The translations under genes and the position numbers were made by a program. Under the pieces are notes generated by a model that worked only from the letters and a program-made list of their open reading frames with translations, was not told the DNA's origin and searched no databases. Of a stretch of 64,000 nt of DNA, positions 8,576 to 16,646 are shown piece after piece. The first letter of the stretch is position 1; each line of letters starts with the position of its first letter. The DNA is from Burkholderiales bacterium (GTDB lineage Bacteria; Pseudomonadota; Gammaproteobacteria; Burkholderiales; Burkholderiaceae_C), in contig CANBTT010000002.1 in assembly GCA_947372465.1 (NCBI GenBank), positions 62,001-126,000 of the forward strand. The letters run 5' to 3'.

Positions 8576-8821
8576 ATGAGCCGATCAATCGTATATTTAA
8601 GCTTGATTCCAAAAAATACAATTATGGGTGTTAGTCAAACAATTTTCACTTTAGAAATATCTTTGATTTTCATTCTGTTTTTTTTAAAAGCTTATCTGTT
8701 TTTTTTGATGGTTCCTGTTGTGCATAGCTTCATGAAATATATTTTCAATAAGGACGAAATGTTTATCGAAATTTATAGCAAATATTCAAATGAACTAGAT
8801 TTTTGGGATCCTTGGATTTAA
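8576..8821 (+). CDS. trbD: TrbD/VirB3-type inner-membrane protein
   Basis: 81 aa from the ATG at 8576; the longer ORF from 8546 would overlap trbC and has no ribosome-binding site, whereas GGA lies seven bases upstream of 8576. The layout fits VirB3/TrbD: a short N-terminus, a strongly hydrophobic region (about residues 22-50), then a charged tail with the KYIFNKDEMFIEIY block that resembles the H-x-KDP-like ending of VirB3. VirB3 works with the VirB4 ATPase, encoded next. Small size limits certainty; gene order carries much of the call. Confidence 0.72.
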   Translation: MSRSIVYLSLIPKNTIMGVSQTIFTLEISLIFILFFLKAYLFFLMVPVVHSFMKYIFNKDEMFIEIYSKYSNELDFWDPWI

Positions 8822-8832
8822 TTTTTTAAAAA

Positions 8833-11337
8833 ATGATAAATTTAAAAAAAATATTCAATAACTATCACTCTGTAAATGGATCTGTTACGGAATTATTACC
8901 TTGGTTTGAACTATTAACTGATCGTCTAATATTAAACAATGACGGTGCACTAATGGCAGGTTTTGAAATCGATGGCTTAGACAAGTCGTCATGCTCAATC
9001 GAAGAATTTAACTTGTCTACAAAACACTTTGAGAATGCAACTAAAATTTTAAATGAAAGAAATACTATTTGGAGTTATTTTGATAAACGCAAAATTGAAA
9101 TTAAAGTTCAAAGCCAAATCAATAATCCTTTAGGAAACTTCTTGGAGGTTGAGTGGTTAACTCACATGCGTGAGAAAAAACTTTCGACTTATAAAATTTT
9201 CTTATTTATTTCATACTCTACATCAAACTCTGAAAGTATTTCTCTAAATAAATGGACAAATTTATATCAAAAAATTAAGGATATTTATAAGTTTTCAAAT
9301 TCCAAAAAAAATAGTCTAGAAAATGAAAGACTTTTTTTGGAAAAATTAATTTTTGAATTTGAAAATCAATTAGATTCATTTGAAAAAATATTGCAGTCAA
9401 TAAAAATTAAAAGAATAGAAAAAATTGACTTACTTTCACAGTTATCTAACAGAATAAATTTGACTGCATTTGATTCTAAAGTCATATTGCCTAATATTAT
9501 AAATAATAAATTAAGTCACTATTTAGTATCCGATTCAATTCAACGAGTTGATGACGGTATTTTAAAATTTATTGGATCAGCTGAAAATAAATATATTTCG
9601 ATGCTGACTATAAAGGGATTTCCAGGAATTCTTGACAATACTGATATTGAGAAGTTGTTGAGTGTAGAGGGCGAATTTACGGTTATTAATACATTTAAAT
9701 TTTTATCAAAAGAAGAATCAAAAAATTTACTTATGAAAAAGGAACAATATTACAGATCTAAAATTAAAAGTCCTTTCGTGCAAATGTTTGAAAAAATATC
9801 TGGAACAGAATCTACTCGTATGGATCTTGGTCAATTATCTTTCGCAAATAACGCAAGAGATGCATTGATTTCAATGTCAGAGGTCGATAATAATTTTGGT
9901 TTTCATACACTGTCAATTTTAGTTATGTCTGAGAACATAAATGATTTAAATCTTACAAGAAAATCAATATCTGAAGTTTTGAATAATCTTGGATTCGGTG
10001 TCATTAAAGAAGTGATTCATCAAATAGGTGCTTTTATGACTTCAATTCCTGGCGCTTTTGATGTTGTTGTCCGGAGTTCATTGGTTAGCCTGTCAAATTT
10101 GGCACATCTTGTGATATTGAGAAGTGTTGATTCCGGAATGAATAAAAATGTCTATCTATCCAATCAAGTCGGTGAAAATTTAAGTTGCTTGTGTTTATTC
10201 CCAACTCAATCTGGCGTTCCGGAATATTTTAATTTTCATGTTGGTGACGTTGGTCATTTTTTATTGGTTGGACAAAGTGGCTCAGGAAAAACAACATTTA
10301 TTAACTTTAATATAGCGATGTGGCAGAAATACTTTCCTTGCAAAACAATCATATTGGATAAAGACAATAGTTGTTATTTAACAGTTAAAGCCCTTGGTGG
10401 AGAATACATACGACTAAAAAAGCAATCAAATGAAAAAATAAGAATGAACCCACTACATTGGTTAAAAACTCCTGAAAAAATTCCAGCTATAACTAACTGG
10501 CTGCTTGGATTATTTTCTACTTTTAATCAAGCGCCATTGACTCCAGTTCAATTTGACACTTTAAATCAGTCGATAAGAATGTTAGTCACGTCAATAAATG
10601 GGAATATAACACTTTCGCATTTGAAACAAATGTTAGATGGATTAGATAAAAATTTAGGTGCAAGACTTGCCCCTTGGACGAATGATAACAATATTGGACT
10701 TGGTTACGGATACTTATTTGATAATCAATTTGACACGTTTTATGAGAGCTTTTCCTCTAATAAGAACGGAATTATTTGTGTTGATATAAGTTCAATTCTG
10801 GATGATATAAATATATTTCAACCAATTATCGAGTATCTACTTTTCTGTATCGATATATATGTTGATGGTAAAACCCCTTCATTTATTTACTTGGAGGAGG
10901 CGTGGTATTTGCTAAAAGATAAGCGGTTTAGTCTGGAGTTTGAAAACTGGATACGAACCATGCGAAAAAAAATGGCTGTTGTCGGACTTAGTACCCAATC
11001 AGTAGGAGACATAAAAAAAATGGAGATAAGCTCAATCATAAACGATAACATAAAGACAAAGATTTTTTTGCCAAACTTGATGATTGATTCTTCATACAGT
11101 GTTTATGAGGATTTTTTTGGGCTGAGGGATGATCATATTCAAATGATAAGAAATATGATACCTAAGAAAAATTATTTAATTTGGCAGGACTCACGCGTTC
11201 GAGTTCTTAACGCCCAATTCCCGTTTAACGTTCTTGCATTTATTCGATCGGACTCTTTAGCGCTAAAAATCTTTGAGAAATCATTTCATTTAACTGGTAG
11301 CCGTGGTTATTTGAAATTATTAAAGGAAATGAATTGA
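8833..11337 (+). CDS. trbE: TrbE/VirB4-type conjugation ATPase
   Basis: 834 aa, the expected length for VirB4/TrbE. The N-terminal half is the divergent CagE/TrbE/VirB domain. The C-terminal ATPase domain has Walker A GQSGSGKTTF near residue 480 and Walker B IYLEEAW near 686, followed by the STQSVGDIKK block typical of VirB4. It is the largest, most conserved component of type IV secretion systems and powers pilin extraction and substrate transfer at the inner membrane. Codons are almost exclusively A/T-ending. The stop codon overlaps the TTG start of trbJ, suggesting translational coupling. Confidence 0.95.
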   Translation: MINLKKIFNNYHSVNGSVTELLPWFELLTDRLILNNDGALMAGFEIDGLDKSSCSIEEFNLSTKHFENATKILNERNTIWSYFDKRKIEIKVQSQINNPLGNFLEVEWLTHMREKKLSTYKIFLFISYSTSNSESISLNKWTNLYQKIKDIYKFSNSKKNSLENERLFLEKLIFEFENQLDSFEKILQSIKIKRIEKIDLLSQLSNRINLTAFDSKVILPNIINNKLSHYLVSDSIQRVDDGILKFIGSAENKYISMLTIKGFPGILDNTDIEKLLSVEGEFTVINTFKFLSKEESKNLLMKKEQYYRSKIKSPFVQMFEKISGTESTRMDLGQLSFANNARDALISMSEVDNNFGFHTLSILVMSENINDLNLTRKSISEVLNNLGFGVIKEVIHQIGAFMTSIPGAFDVVVRSSLVSLSNLAHLVILRSVDSGMNKNVYLSNQVGENLSCLCLFPTQSGVPEYFNFHVGDVGHFLLVGQSGSGKTTFINFNIAMWQKYFPCKTIILDKDNSCYLTVKALGGEYIRLKKQSNEKIRMNPLHWLKTPEKIPAITNWLLGLFSTFNQAPLTPVQFDTLNQSIRMLVTSINGNITLSHLKQMLDGLDKNLGARLAPWTNDNNIGLGYGYLFDNQFDTFYESFSSNKNGIICVDISSILDDINIFQPIIEYLLFCIDIYVDGKTPSFIYLEEAWYLLKDKRFSLEFENWIRTMRKKMAVVGLSTQSVGDIKKMEISSIINDNIKTKIFLPNLMIDSSYSVYEDFFGLRDDHIQMIRNMIPKKNYLIWQDSRVRVLNAQFPFNVLAFIRSDSLALKIFEKSFHLTGSRGYLKLLKEMN

Positions 11338-12092
11338 TAGTTATTTTTCTTCTTTTCATTTTTCTTCATTCTTCCGCTTTTTCATTTGTGGTTTTTGATC
11401 CAAGTAATTTTGCAAAAAATTCTTTAACAGCTGCACAAACAGCTGAACAAATCATGGTTTTGTCTTCTCAGTATGATGCTCAGCTAAAACAGTTTGAGAC
11501 GCAAATATTACAACTTAAAAACTTACCGATTTCCACGATAAGTAACCTATTAAGTAAAAATCAAGATGATATTCTGGCTTCTAACGAGTTTTATACTCGA
11601 CTTCAGCTTCTTTATGGATCAATTAATCAAATTCATGAAAATTTTAATAAAAGACTTGATACTGCAAAATTACTTAGCCTTGATTGGAATCAATATATCG
11701 AATTTGAAAGAAAGAGAATCGATAAATCACAAAGCGATGCAATTGCAATTTCAACAAACGATTTTTCTTCAATGAATAGACTAAAGCGAGACTATGAATT
11801 TGCTAAAGATTTAGAGTTAAAAATCGGTTTATCTTCTGGCATTCATGAGGCTATGCAAATTTTAAATGTTCAGATTAATAGAATAATTACGCAAAATGCA
11901 GATTTATTAAGAACACTTAATGTCTCAATTAATAATCAAAATAGTGCGTCAAATATTTTGGAGCGTAATTTTAAGGATCAACTGGATTTAAATCTTAAAT
12001 TATCGAGACAAAATTTAGATCAGGCGCGATACGATGGTGAATTAAAAGCTTTTAATTTACTAGGCTCAGGTTATTTTAAAAGAATTAAATGA
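11334..12092 (+). CDS. trbJ: TrbJ/VirB5-type secretion protein
   Basis: 252 aa. Translation probably starts at TTG 11334, which shares TTGA with the trbE stop and has AAGGA seven bases upstream. A signal peptide (residues 1-17) is followed by VVFDPSNFAKNSLTAAQ, the signature opening of TrbJ proteins, then long heptad-like helices (QYDAQLKQFETQILQLKNL) as in VirB5/TrbJ. These periplasmic proteins help pilus assembly and are found at pilus tips. No TrbK entry-exclusion lipoprotein gene lies between this gene and trbL. The stop overlaps the trbL start by four bases. Confidence 0.85.
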   Translation: MIVIFLLFIFLHSSAFSFVVFDPSNFAKNSLTAAQTAEQIMVLSSQYDAQLKQFETQILQLKNLPISTISNLLSKNQDDILASNEFYTRLQLLYGSINQIHENFNKRLDTAKLLSLDWNQYIEFERKRIDKSQSDAIAISTNDFSSMNRLKRDYEFAKDLELKIGLSSGIHEAMQILNVQINRIITQNADLLRTLNVSINNQNSASNILERNFKDQLDLNLKLSRQNLDQARYDGELKAFNLLGSGYFKRIK

Positions 12093-13072
12093 ATATATTG
12101 AAGTCATCGATATTTATACTGATCTTGTTTTTTAATTTAGACTTACCCGCACAAACTTGCGACCCAAATGTTAATAATTGCCTGAACTCAAACGAATCAA
12201 TTGAAAAAACTCAAAATTTAGCGATTAATGCTACTGATCAACTTAAATTAGTGATTAACTCTCTTGAAAATCAAATTGATGACTTAAGAAAAAAGCAACC
12301 ATTCAATGGACTTGGAAAACAACTTATTGTTTCACTTTTTATGGTTATTTTTATTTGGTCTGTTATTAAAAATATGCTGCTTAAGCCTGTGTTCAACCAA
12401 ATTGTGGTCGATCTGGTTTTTCCACTTATCGTTCTTGGTTTAGCATTCGCTTCTTTAGATGGGAATCTTGGTCAAATTATTGTTGATTCTGTTCAGTATA
12501 TTACAGTACTGATTTCATCTAATGATCAAGTGAGCGGTACATCTAGTGAAATATTCGCTGAAAACCTTTTAAGGTCAATGTTAACTATTTGGAGTGCGCC
12601 TAATTCGATTGACCCCTTTAACTTTGGAATTGAAGCCGCGATTTCATTTTTATTAAAAATAATTGCTATTTTTTTTATAGGATCATCAATTGCGATTGGT
12701 CTAACTTATCTATTGATTGCTAAATTTCAAATTGCATTAGCAATTTCTCTTGGTCCAGTCATGATTCCCTGGGCTATCTGGAAACCTACTGAATTTATAT
12801 TTTCAGGGTGGCTTTCTTTTTTACTTAAGTCCTCTTTTGTTTCACTTTGTGTTTTTTCTACTGAAAGTCTCCTACGAAGTTCGATTGCGAATTTAGTCAA
12901 TTTATCGGACTCAGTTACTCAAGGTGTAAATTCTGCCTTTGTCTATGCAACGATTGCACTTTTAGCTTTACTGTTTTCTTTATTGATTTCTAAATCTTTT
13001 GAAATTGGTTCCAGTCTCATATCTGGTTCAACTTTTGGTTTAGGTCAATTGAGTTCCTCTAAAACAAGGTGA
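12089..13072 (+). CDS. trbL: TrbL/VirB6-type polytopic membrane protein
   Basis: 327 aa with an N-terminal signal-like segment (residues 4-20), a periplasmic stretch with two closely spaced cysteines (QTCDPNVNNC), then five or more membrane helices (about 77-100, 110-125, 185-215, 215-240, 285-305). This is the architecture of VirB6/TrbL, the inner-membrane channel component. The conserved-looking central block LGPVMIPWAIWKPTE lies between helices. In the Ti-plasmid and Tn4371-like trb order (B-C-D-E-J-K-L-F-G-H-I) trbF, trbG and trbI would come next, but they do not; only a 46-codon ORF follows before an unrelated hydrolase. Confidence 0.85.
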   Translation: MNILKSSIFILILFFNLDLPAQTCDPNVNNCLNSNESIEKTQNLAINATDQLKLVINSLENQIDDLRKKQPFNGLGKQLIVSLFMVIFIWSVIKNMLLKPVFNQIVVDLVFPLIVLGLAFASLDGNLGQIIVDSVQYITVLISSNDQVSGTSSEIFAENLLRSMLTIWSAPNSIDPFNFGIEAAISFLLKIIAIFFIGSSIAIGLTYLLIAKFQIALAISLGPVMIPWAIWKPTEFIFSGWLSFLLKSSFVSLCVFSTESLLRSSIANLVNLSDSVTQGVNSAFVYATIALLALLFSLLISKSFEIGSSLISGSTFGLGQLSSSKTR

Positions 13073-13079
13073 AAATAAA

Positions 13080-13220
13080 TTGAATCATTTAAAGATCTTT
13101 ATTCTCCTATCTGACCTATTTAGAGAAATTGTAAGAATTCATCATGCACATCCCTCTTTATTACCTTTATTTTTATTTGTTTATGCTTACAAGGCGCTTA
13201 TTTTTTTCACCACAAGATGA
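13080..13220 (+). CDS. Possible 46-aa membrane peptide downstream of trbL
   Basis: A TTG-started ORF of 46 codons with an excellent ribosome-binding site: AAGGTGA at 13066-13072 overlaps the trbL stop and is seven bases from the TTG. The peptide begins NHLKIFILLSDLF and has a hydrophobic segment at about residues 27-43. It is not recognisable as TrbF or TrbK. It could be the last small gene of the secretion operon, or the eroded start of a lost gene. It is too short for confidence from sequence alone. Confidence 0.4.
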   Translation: MNHLKIFILLSDLFREIVRIHHAHPSLLPLFLFVYAYKALIFFTTR

Positions 13221-13242
13221 GTACTATTTAATTAATTATTTT

Positions 13243-13273
13243 TTGAAATCTACTCCTTACACTGCGGTATGAT
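13243..13273 (+). promoter_or_regulatory. Candidate sigma70-type promoter for the metallo-hydrolase gene
   Basis: TTGAAA at 13243-13248 and TATGAT at 13268-13273 resemble -35 and -10 boxes, with a 19-bp spacer that is two bases longer than ideal. The -10 box lies 25 bases upstream of the preferred ATG at 13299. If functional it would separate transcription of the catabolic group from the trb operon. Confidence 0.35.
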
Positions 13274-13298
13274 TAAAAGCTTATTAGTAGGAGAGCCC

Positions 13299-14138
13299 AT
13301 GTTTAAAATTTCATCTGTAAAACAGTTTTGCGTTATTCTTATCTCTTGTTTTGTATCGACATTAGCTATTTCTCAGACTGGCGTCAACTCTGGGAAAGCT
13401 CAACTTCAATGGTTGGGGCAAGCATCATTTAAGTTAACAAGTCCATCTGGTAAAAATATTATTATTGATCCATGGATCACAGGTGGTCCTAAAGCTCCTG
13501 CTGTGTATAAGAAGGATTTATCGGCTCTTGGTAAGGTTGATTTTGTTTTGGTAACTCATGGCCACGTAGACCATTTAGGCGATGCACCCGATATTGCAAA
13601 ATTAAACAATGCAATTCTTTATGGTCCTGCAGACATGATCACGCCTTTGATTACCTTAGGACTTGTGCCATCTAATTTGACCCATCGATTTAACAAATCA
13701 GGCTCTATTACACCGTCTCCTGGTATTAAAGTTACAGCTGTTAAAGCAGAACACTCTTCCTTAATAGTCTATAACAACCCTGTTACGACTAAAAATGAAT
13801 CCCACCCTGCAGGCGAAGCCGTTGGATATATTATTCAACTTGAAAATGGGTTCAAGATTTGGCACATGGGTGATACTGGATTGTTTTCTGACATGAAATT
13901 TATCAGTGAATATTACAAACCCGATTTGGTGTTGATTCCTATTGGTGGTAATTTCACCATGGATCCCGTTGATGCTGCTTATGCAATCAATACGATGATT
14001 AAACCAAAAATGGTCATCCCAATTCATTACAACTCTAATCCACTTGCAAAAGGGACTTTGGCTGAATTTCAAGAAGCCATGAAATCAAGTCCAACCAAAG
14101 TTATTCCAATGGTTGAAGGGCAAACCTTAGAGTTTTAA
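13299..14138 (+). CDS. Exported metallo-beta-lactamase-fold hydrolase (UPF0173-like)
   Basis: 279 aa from the ATG at 13299, preferred to the upstream start at 13269 because TAGGAGAG precedes it and it opens directly into a signal peptide (residues 1-25, cleavage near AISQT). The zinc motif is H87-x-H89-x-D91-H92 (THGHVDH), with later ligands likely at AEHSS, HMGDTG and IPIHYNS. This pattern matches the UPF0173/L-ascorbate-6-phosphate-lactonase-like branch, though most members are cytoplasmic and this one appears exported. Reaction unknown. It leads a tight group with a GST, separated by one base. Confidence 0.85.
   Translation: MFKISSVKQFCVILISCFVSTLAISQTGVNSGKAQLQWLGQASFKLTSPSGKNIIIDPWITGGPKAPAVYKKDLSALGKVDFVLVTHGHVDHLGDAPDIAKLNNAILYGPADMITPLITLGLVPSNLTHRFNKSGSITPSPGIKVTAVKAEHSSLIVYNNPVTTKNESHPAGEAVGYIIQLENGFKIWHMGDTGLFSDMKFISEYYKPDLVLIPIGGNFTMDPVDAAYAINTMIKPKMVIPIHYNSNPLAKGTLAEFQEAMKSSPTKVIPMVEGQTLEF
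13305..13321 (+). repeat. Right copy of the 17-bp direct repeat flanking the flhDC-like/trb locus
   Basis: This copy of AAAA-N-TTCATCTGTAAA lies inside the first codons of the metallo-hydrolase gene. It matches 6279-6295 at 16 of 17 positions and marks the right edge of the AT-rich locus. Because it sits in coding sequence, chance similarity cannot be excluded. Confidence 0.35.
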
Positions 14139-14139
14139 T

Positions 14140-14781
14140 ATGATCGAACTCTTTACTTTCTTTAGAAGTGGAACATCTCACAGACTTCGAATTGCCTTAG
14201 CTTTAAAAGGATTGGATGTTGATCACATACCAGTAGATCTTAGGACTGAGGAACATTCGAAAGCCTCCTATACTGCAATACATCCTCAAGGGTTGGTTCC
14301 TGCACTTAAGGTTGATCAAAAAGTACTAATTCAATCACCAGCGATTATTGAGTGGTTGGAAGAAACTTATCCAGAACCGTCTTTTTTACCCAAAGATCTA
14401 TTTGATAGGCAGTATGTTCGTTCTCTTGCTTCATTGGTGGGATGCGATATTCACCCTGTGAACAACAGAAGAATTTTGGAGTATTTGAGAGGTAACTTCA
14501 ACGCCAACGAAGAGCAAATTCTTCTGTGGTGTGCAAGTTGGATCGTAAGTGGCTTTGATGCTTTAGAAACAATTCTAGCCAATGACAGGAAATCAGGTAA
14601 ATTTTGTTTCGGTGATCATCCAACCTTGGCAGATATTTACTTGGTGCCACAAGTCGAGAGTGCTCGTCGCTTTAAGATTGATATTTGTAGATGGCCAAAG
14701 ATACAGGCCATTGATGAAATGTGTTTGTCTTTGCCTGCCTTTATCAATGCGGCACCCTCTAAACAAAAAGATGCATCTTGA
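14140..14781 (+). CDS. maiA: Zeta-class glutathione transferase / maleylacetoacetate (maleylpyruvate) isomerase
   Basis: 213 aa with an N-terminal thioredoxin-like GST domain (residues 1-80; PQGLVPAL and SPAIIEWLEETYP contact glutathione in the family) and an all-helical C-terminal domain with the DHPTLADIYLVPQV block. These features are typical of maleylacetoacetate/maleylpyruvate isomerases. The usual zeta motif SSCSWRVRIAL is altered to SGTSHRLRIAL, so the catalytic cysteine is replaced by Thr while the serine is kept. It sits one base after the hydrolase gene and upstream of an FAD monooxygenase, consistent with cis-trans isomerisation in a gentisate or homogentisate-type route. Confidence 0.82.
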   Translation: MIELFTFFRSGTSHRLRIALALKGLDVDHIPVDLRTEEHSKASYTAIHPQGLVPALKVDQKVLIQSPAIIEWLEETYPEPSFLPKDLFDRQYVRSLASLVGCDIHPVNNRRILEYLRGNFNANEEQILLWCASWIVSGFDALETILANDRKSGKFCFGDHPTLADIYLVPQVESARRFKIDICRWPKIQAIDEMCLSLPAFINAAPSKQKDAS

Positions 14782-14824
14782 AGTTTAATACCGATATCTA
14801 TCGTTATTTTGATCACTAATAATT

Positions 14825-15871
14825 ATGATTTCTTTTGAAGATCTAATCCAAACTGTTCGCAGTGGGAAATGGATTCAATTTTATTCGGGTAGTATTTGCT
14901 ATAAATTTTTAGCTAGTGAAAAATTTGTAGGTAATTTGAATTTATTTGATTCGAAGTCAAATGAACCTGTTCATTTAGTGCTCACTAAAAATCGTTTATC
15001 AGCATTAGATTCCACTGACTCATTCAGTGAGGATGCACAATTTATCTTGACCGATTCAAGAGCTGATTTTGTTCAATTTCTTATTAATCCCCTATCAAAA
15101 TCGTTTGATAAAGCAGATATCCCACATTCGTTGAAGCCACTTAGTCCTCACTTAAAAGTGATTCTGAAGTTGATTAAGAGTTCTAAATTGTTACCTTCAT
15201 ATTTATTTTGTAAAACTGAATTTAACGCTGAATTGCCTTTAATTGATATTGATAAGCTAAATGTACAGATGAGTTTTTCGAATATTGTTCTAGAGCGAGT
15301 TAGTGAGGTACGCGTTCCCATCACTCAAACAAATGATGCGCTATTTATAGCATTTAGACCTAATGATGGTGGTCAAGAACATATCGCTATTATTATTGGC
15401 GATCCATCACTTGTCGAAATTCCACTTGTACGGGTTCATTCTGAGTGCTTTACAGGTGACTTATTTTCATCTTTACGATGTGATTGTGGCTCCCAATTAA
15501 AGGGTGCGATTGAGATGATGTGTAACCATCATAATGGTATTTTAATTTATCTTGCTCAAGAAGGACGAGGTATAGGCTTGGTAAATAAACTAAGATCCTA
15601 TCAATTACAAGACCAAGGTATTGATACTGTTGATGCAAATTTAGCACTTGGTTTTGATGTTGATGAGCGAGACTATTTTGTTGCAGCTCAAATATTAGAG
15701 TCTCTGAATATCAATGCAATCAGGCTATTGACCAATAATCCCGAAAAGGTTAGGGCGCTAGAGGATTTAGGTGTTAAAGTCATTGAGAGAGTTTCCCATA
15801 TTTTTCCATCTAATCCCTTCAATCAAATGTACATGAATACAAAAAAAATAAAAAGTGGCCACTTTGTATAA
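14825..15871 (+). CDS. ribA: GTP cyclohydrolase II (RibA-type) with unusual N-terminal extension
   Basis: 348 aa. The C-terminal 180 residues are a complete GTP cyclohydrolase II domain: zinc cysteines in VHSECFTGDLFSSLRCDCGSQ, the catalytic-loop block AQEGRGIGLVNKLRSY and the TVDANLALGFDVDERDY block. This enzyme makes the first riboflavin precursor from GTP. The first 150 residues are not RibB and I do not recognise them. The gene stands among catabolic genes rather than in a rib operon, next to a flavin monooxygenase gene. It may boost FAD/FMN supply or be a paralogue with another substrate; that is inference. Confidence 0.88.
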   Translation: MISFEDLIQTVRSGKWIQFYSGSICYKFLASEKFVGNLNLFDSKSNEPVHLVLTKNRLSALDSTDSFSEDAQFILTDSRADFVQFLINPLSKSFDKADIPHSLKPLSPHLKVILKLIKSSKLLPSYLFCKTEFNAELPLIDIDKLNVQMSFSNIVLERVSEVRVPITQTNDALFIAFRPNDGGQEHIAIIIGDPSLVEIPLVRVHSECFTGDLFSSLRCDCGSQLKGAIEMMCNHHNGILIYLAQEGRGIGLVNKLRSYQLQDQGIDTVDANLALGFDVDERDYFVAAQILESLNINAIRLLTNNPEKVRALEDLGVKVIERVSHIFPSNPFNQMYMNTKKIKSGHFV

Positions 15872-15876
15872 ATTTT

Positions 15877-16638
15877 ATGATGCAAATTGAGTATGGATCA
15901 AAAGGGTTAATTGGTGTTTTAACACCCCAGGCAAATACTACAGTTGAGCCTGAATTTTGGACACTCCTACCAAGCGGATTTAGCTTGATCAATGCGCGCT
16001 TAATCAGTTCATTCAATACGATCGAAGAGAGACTTTTAGATTACATAAAAAATTTAGAAAATTCTGTTTTCCAATTTGGTAATGCACCAATTAAAATTTT
16101 AGTTGTTGCTTGCACTGGAAGTTCTTACTTGGTAGGTCGCAAGAAAGAGGCAGAAATTTTAAATCGAATTAGCGATTTATTAGGAATGCCGGTTATAACT
16201 TCGGGTGTTTCAGTCGTACGGACTTTGAATAGTTTGTCAGCCAAGAAAATTGGTCTTTGTTCTCCATATCCTCCTGCGTTAACTAAATTAAGTGTTGATT
16301 ATTGGGAGTCCTTTGGTTTTGAGGTTTGCAATGTTGTAAGTATTGCCCAAGCCAATCAACACTTTCATCCTATTTATGGCATTTCAGCTCAAAATGCGCT
16401 GAATAGCTTAGATGCTTTAAATCAATGTGATATCGACTCAATTGTTATGTTGGGGACAGGTATGCCGACACTAATGCCCTTGCTTCGAGGAAACGAAGTA
16501 GTTGGATCAAAACCTATTTTTTCCTGTATGTTGGCAACCGTTTGGAATGCAGTAAGTCAAATTGATGCAAATTTTAACGATGTACTTCCATGGATCAAAG
16601 ATCCAATATGGGCTAAAAGATTTTTGACCATTCAATAA
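15877..16638 (+). CDS. Maleate isomerase / Asp-Glu racemase-like protein
   Basis: 253 aa. The block VACTGSSYLVG supplies the first catalytic cysteine of the maleate isomerase/arylmalonate decarboxylase branch of the Asp/Glu racemase superfamily, and KIGLCSPYPPALTKL is the second-lobe opening. Two-cysteine members carry a second cysteine in the mirror position; here that segment reads VMLGTGMPTL, with Gly where Cys is expected. It may therefore be a decarboxylase-like or single-base variant. It starts 5 bases after ribA and ends 8 bases before the monooxygenase gene, so the three are probably one transcript. Confidence 0.78.
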   Translation: MMQIEYGSKGLIGVLTPQANTTVEPEFWTLLPSGFSLINARLISSFNTIEERLLDYIKNLENSVFQFGNAPIKILVVACTGSSYLVGRKKEAEILNRISDLLGMPVITSGVSVVRTLNSLSAKKIGLCSPYPPALTKLSVDYWESFGFEVCNVVSIAQANQHFHPIYGISAQNALNSLDALNQCDIDSIVMLGTGMPTLMPLLRGNEVVGSKPIFSCMLATVWNAVSQIDANFNDVLPWIKDPIWAKRFLTIQ

Positions 16639-16646
16639 TAGTTTTT

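Noticed and set aside
6408-13220. A complete integrative conjugative element
   Set aside because: No integrase, relaxase, coupling protein, origin of transfer or outer-membrane core genes could be found; only part of the secretion apparatus is present.
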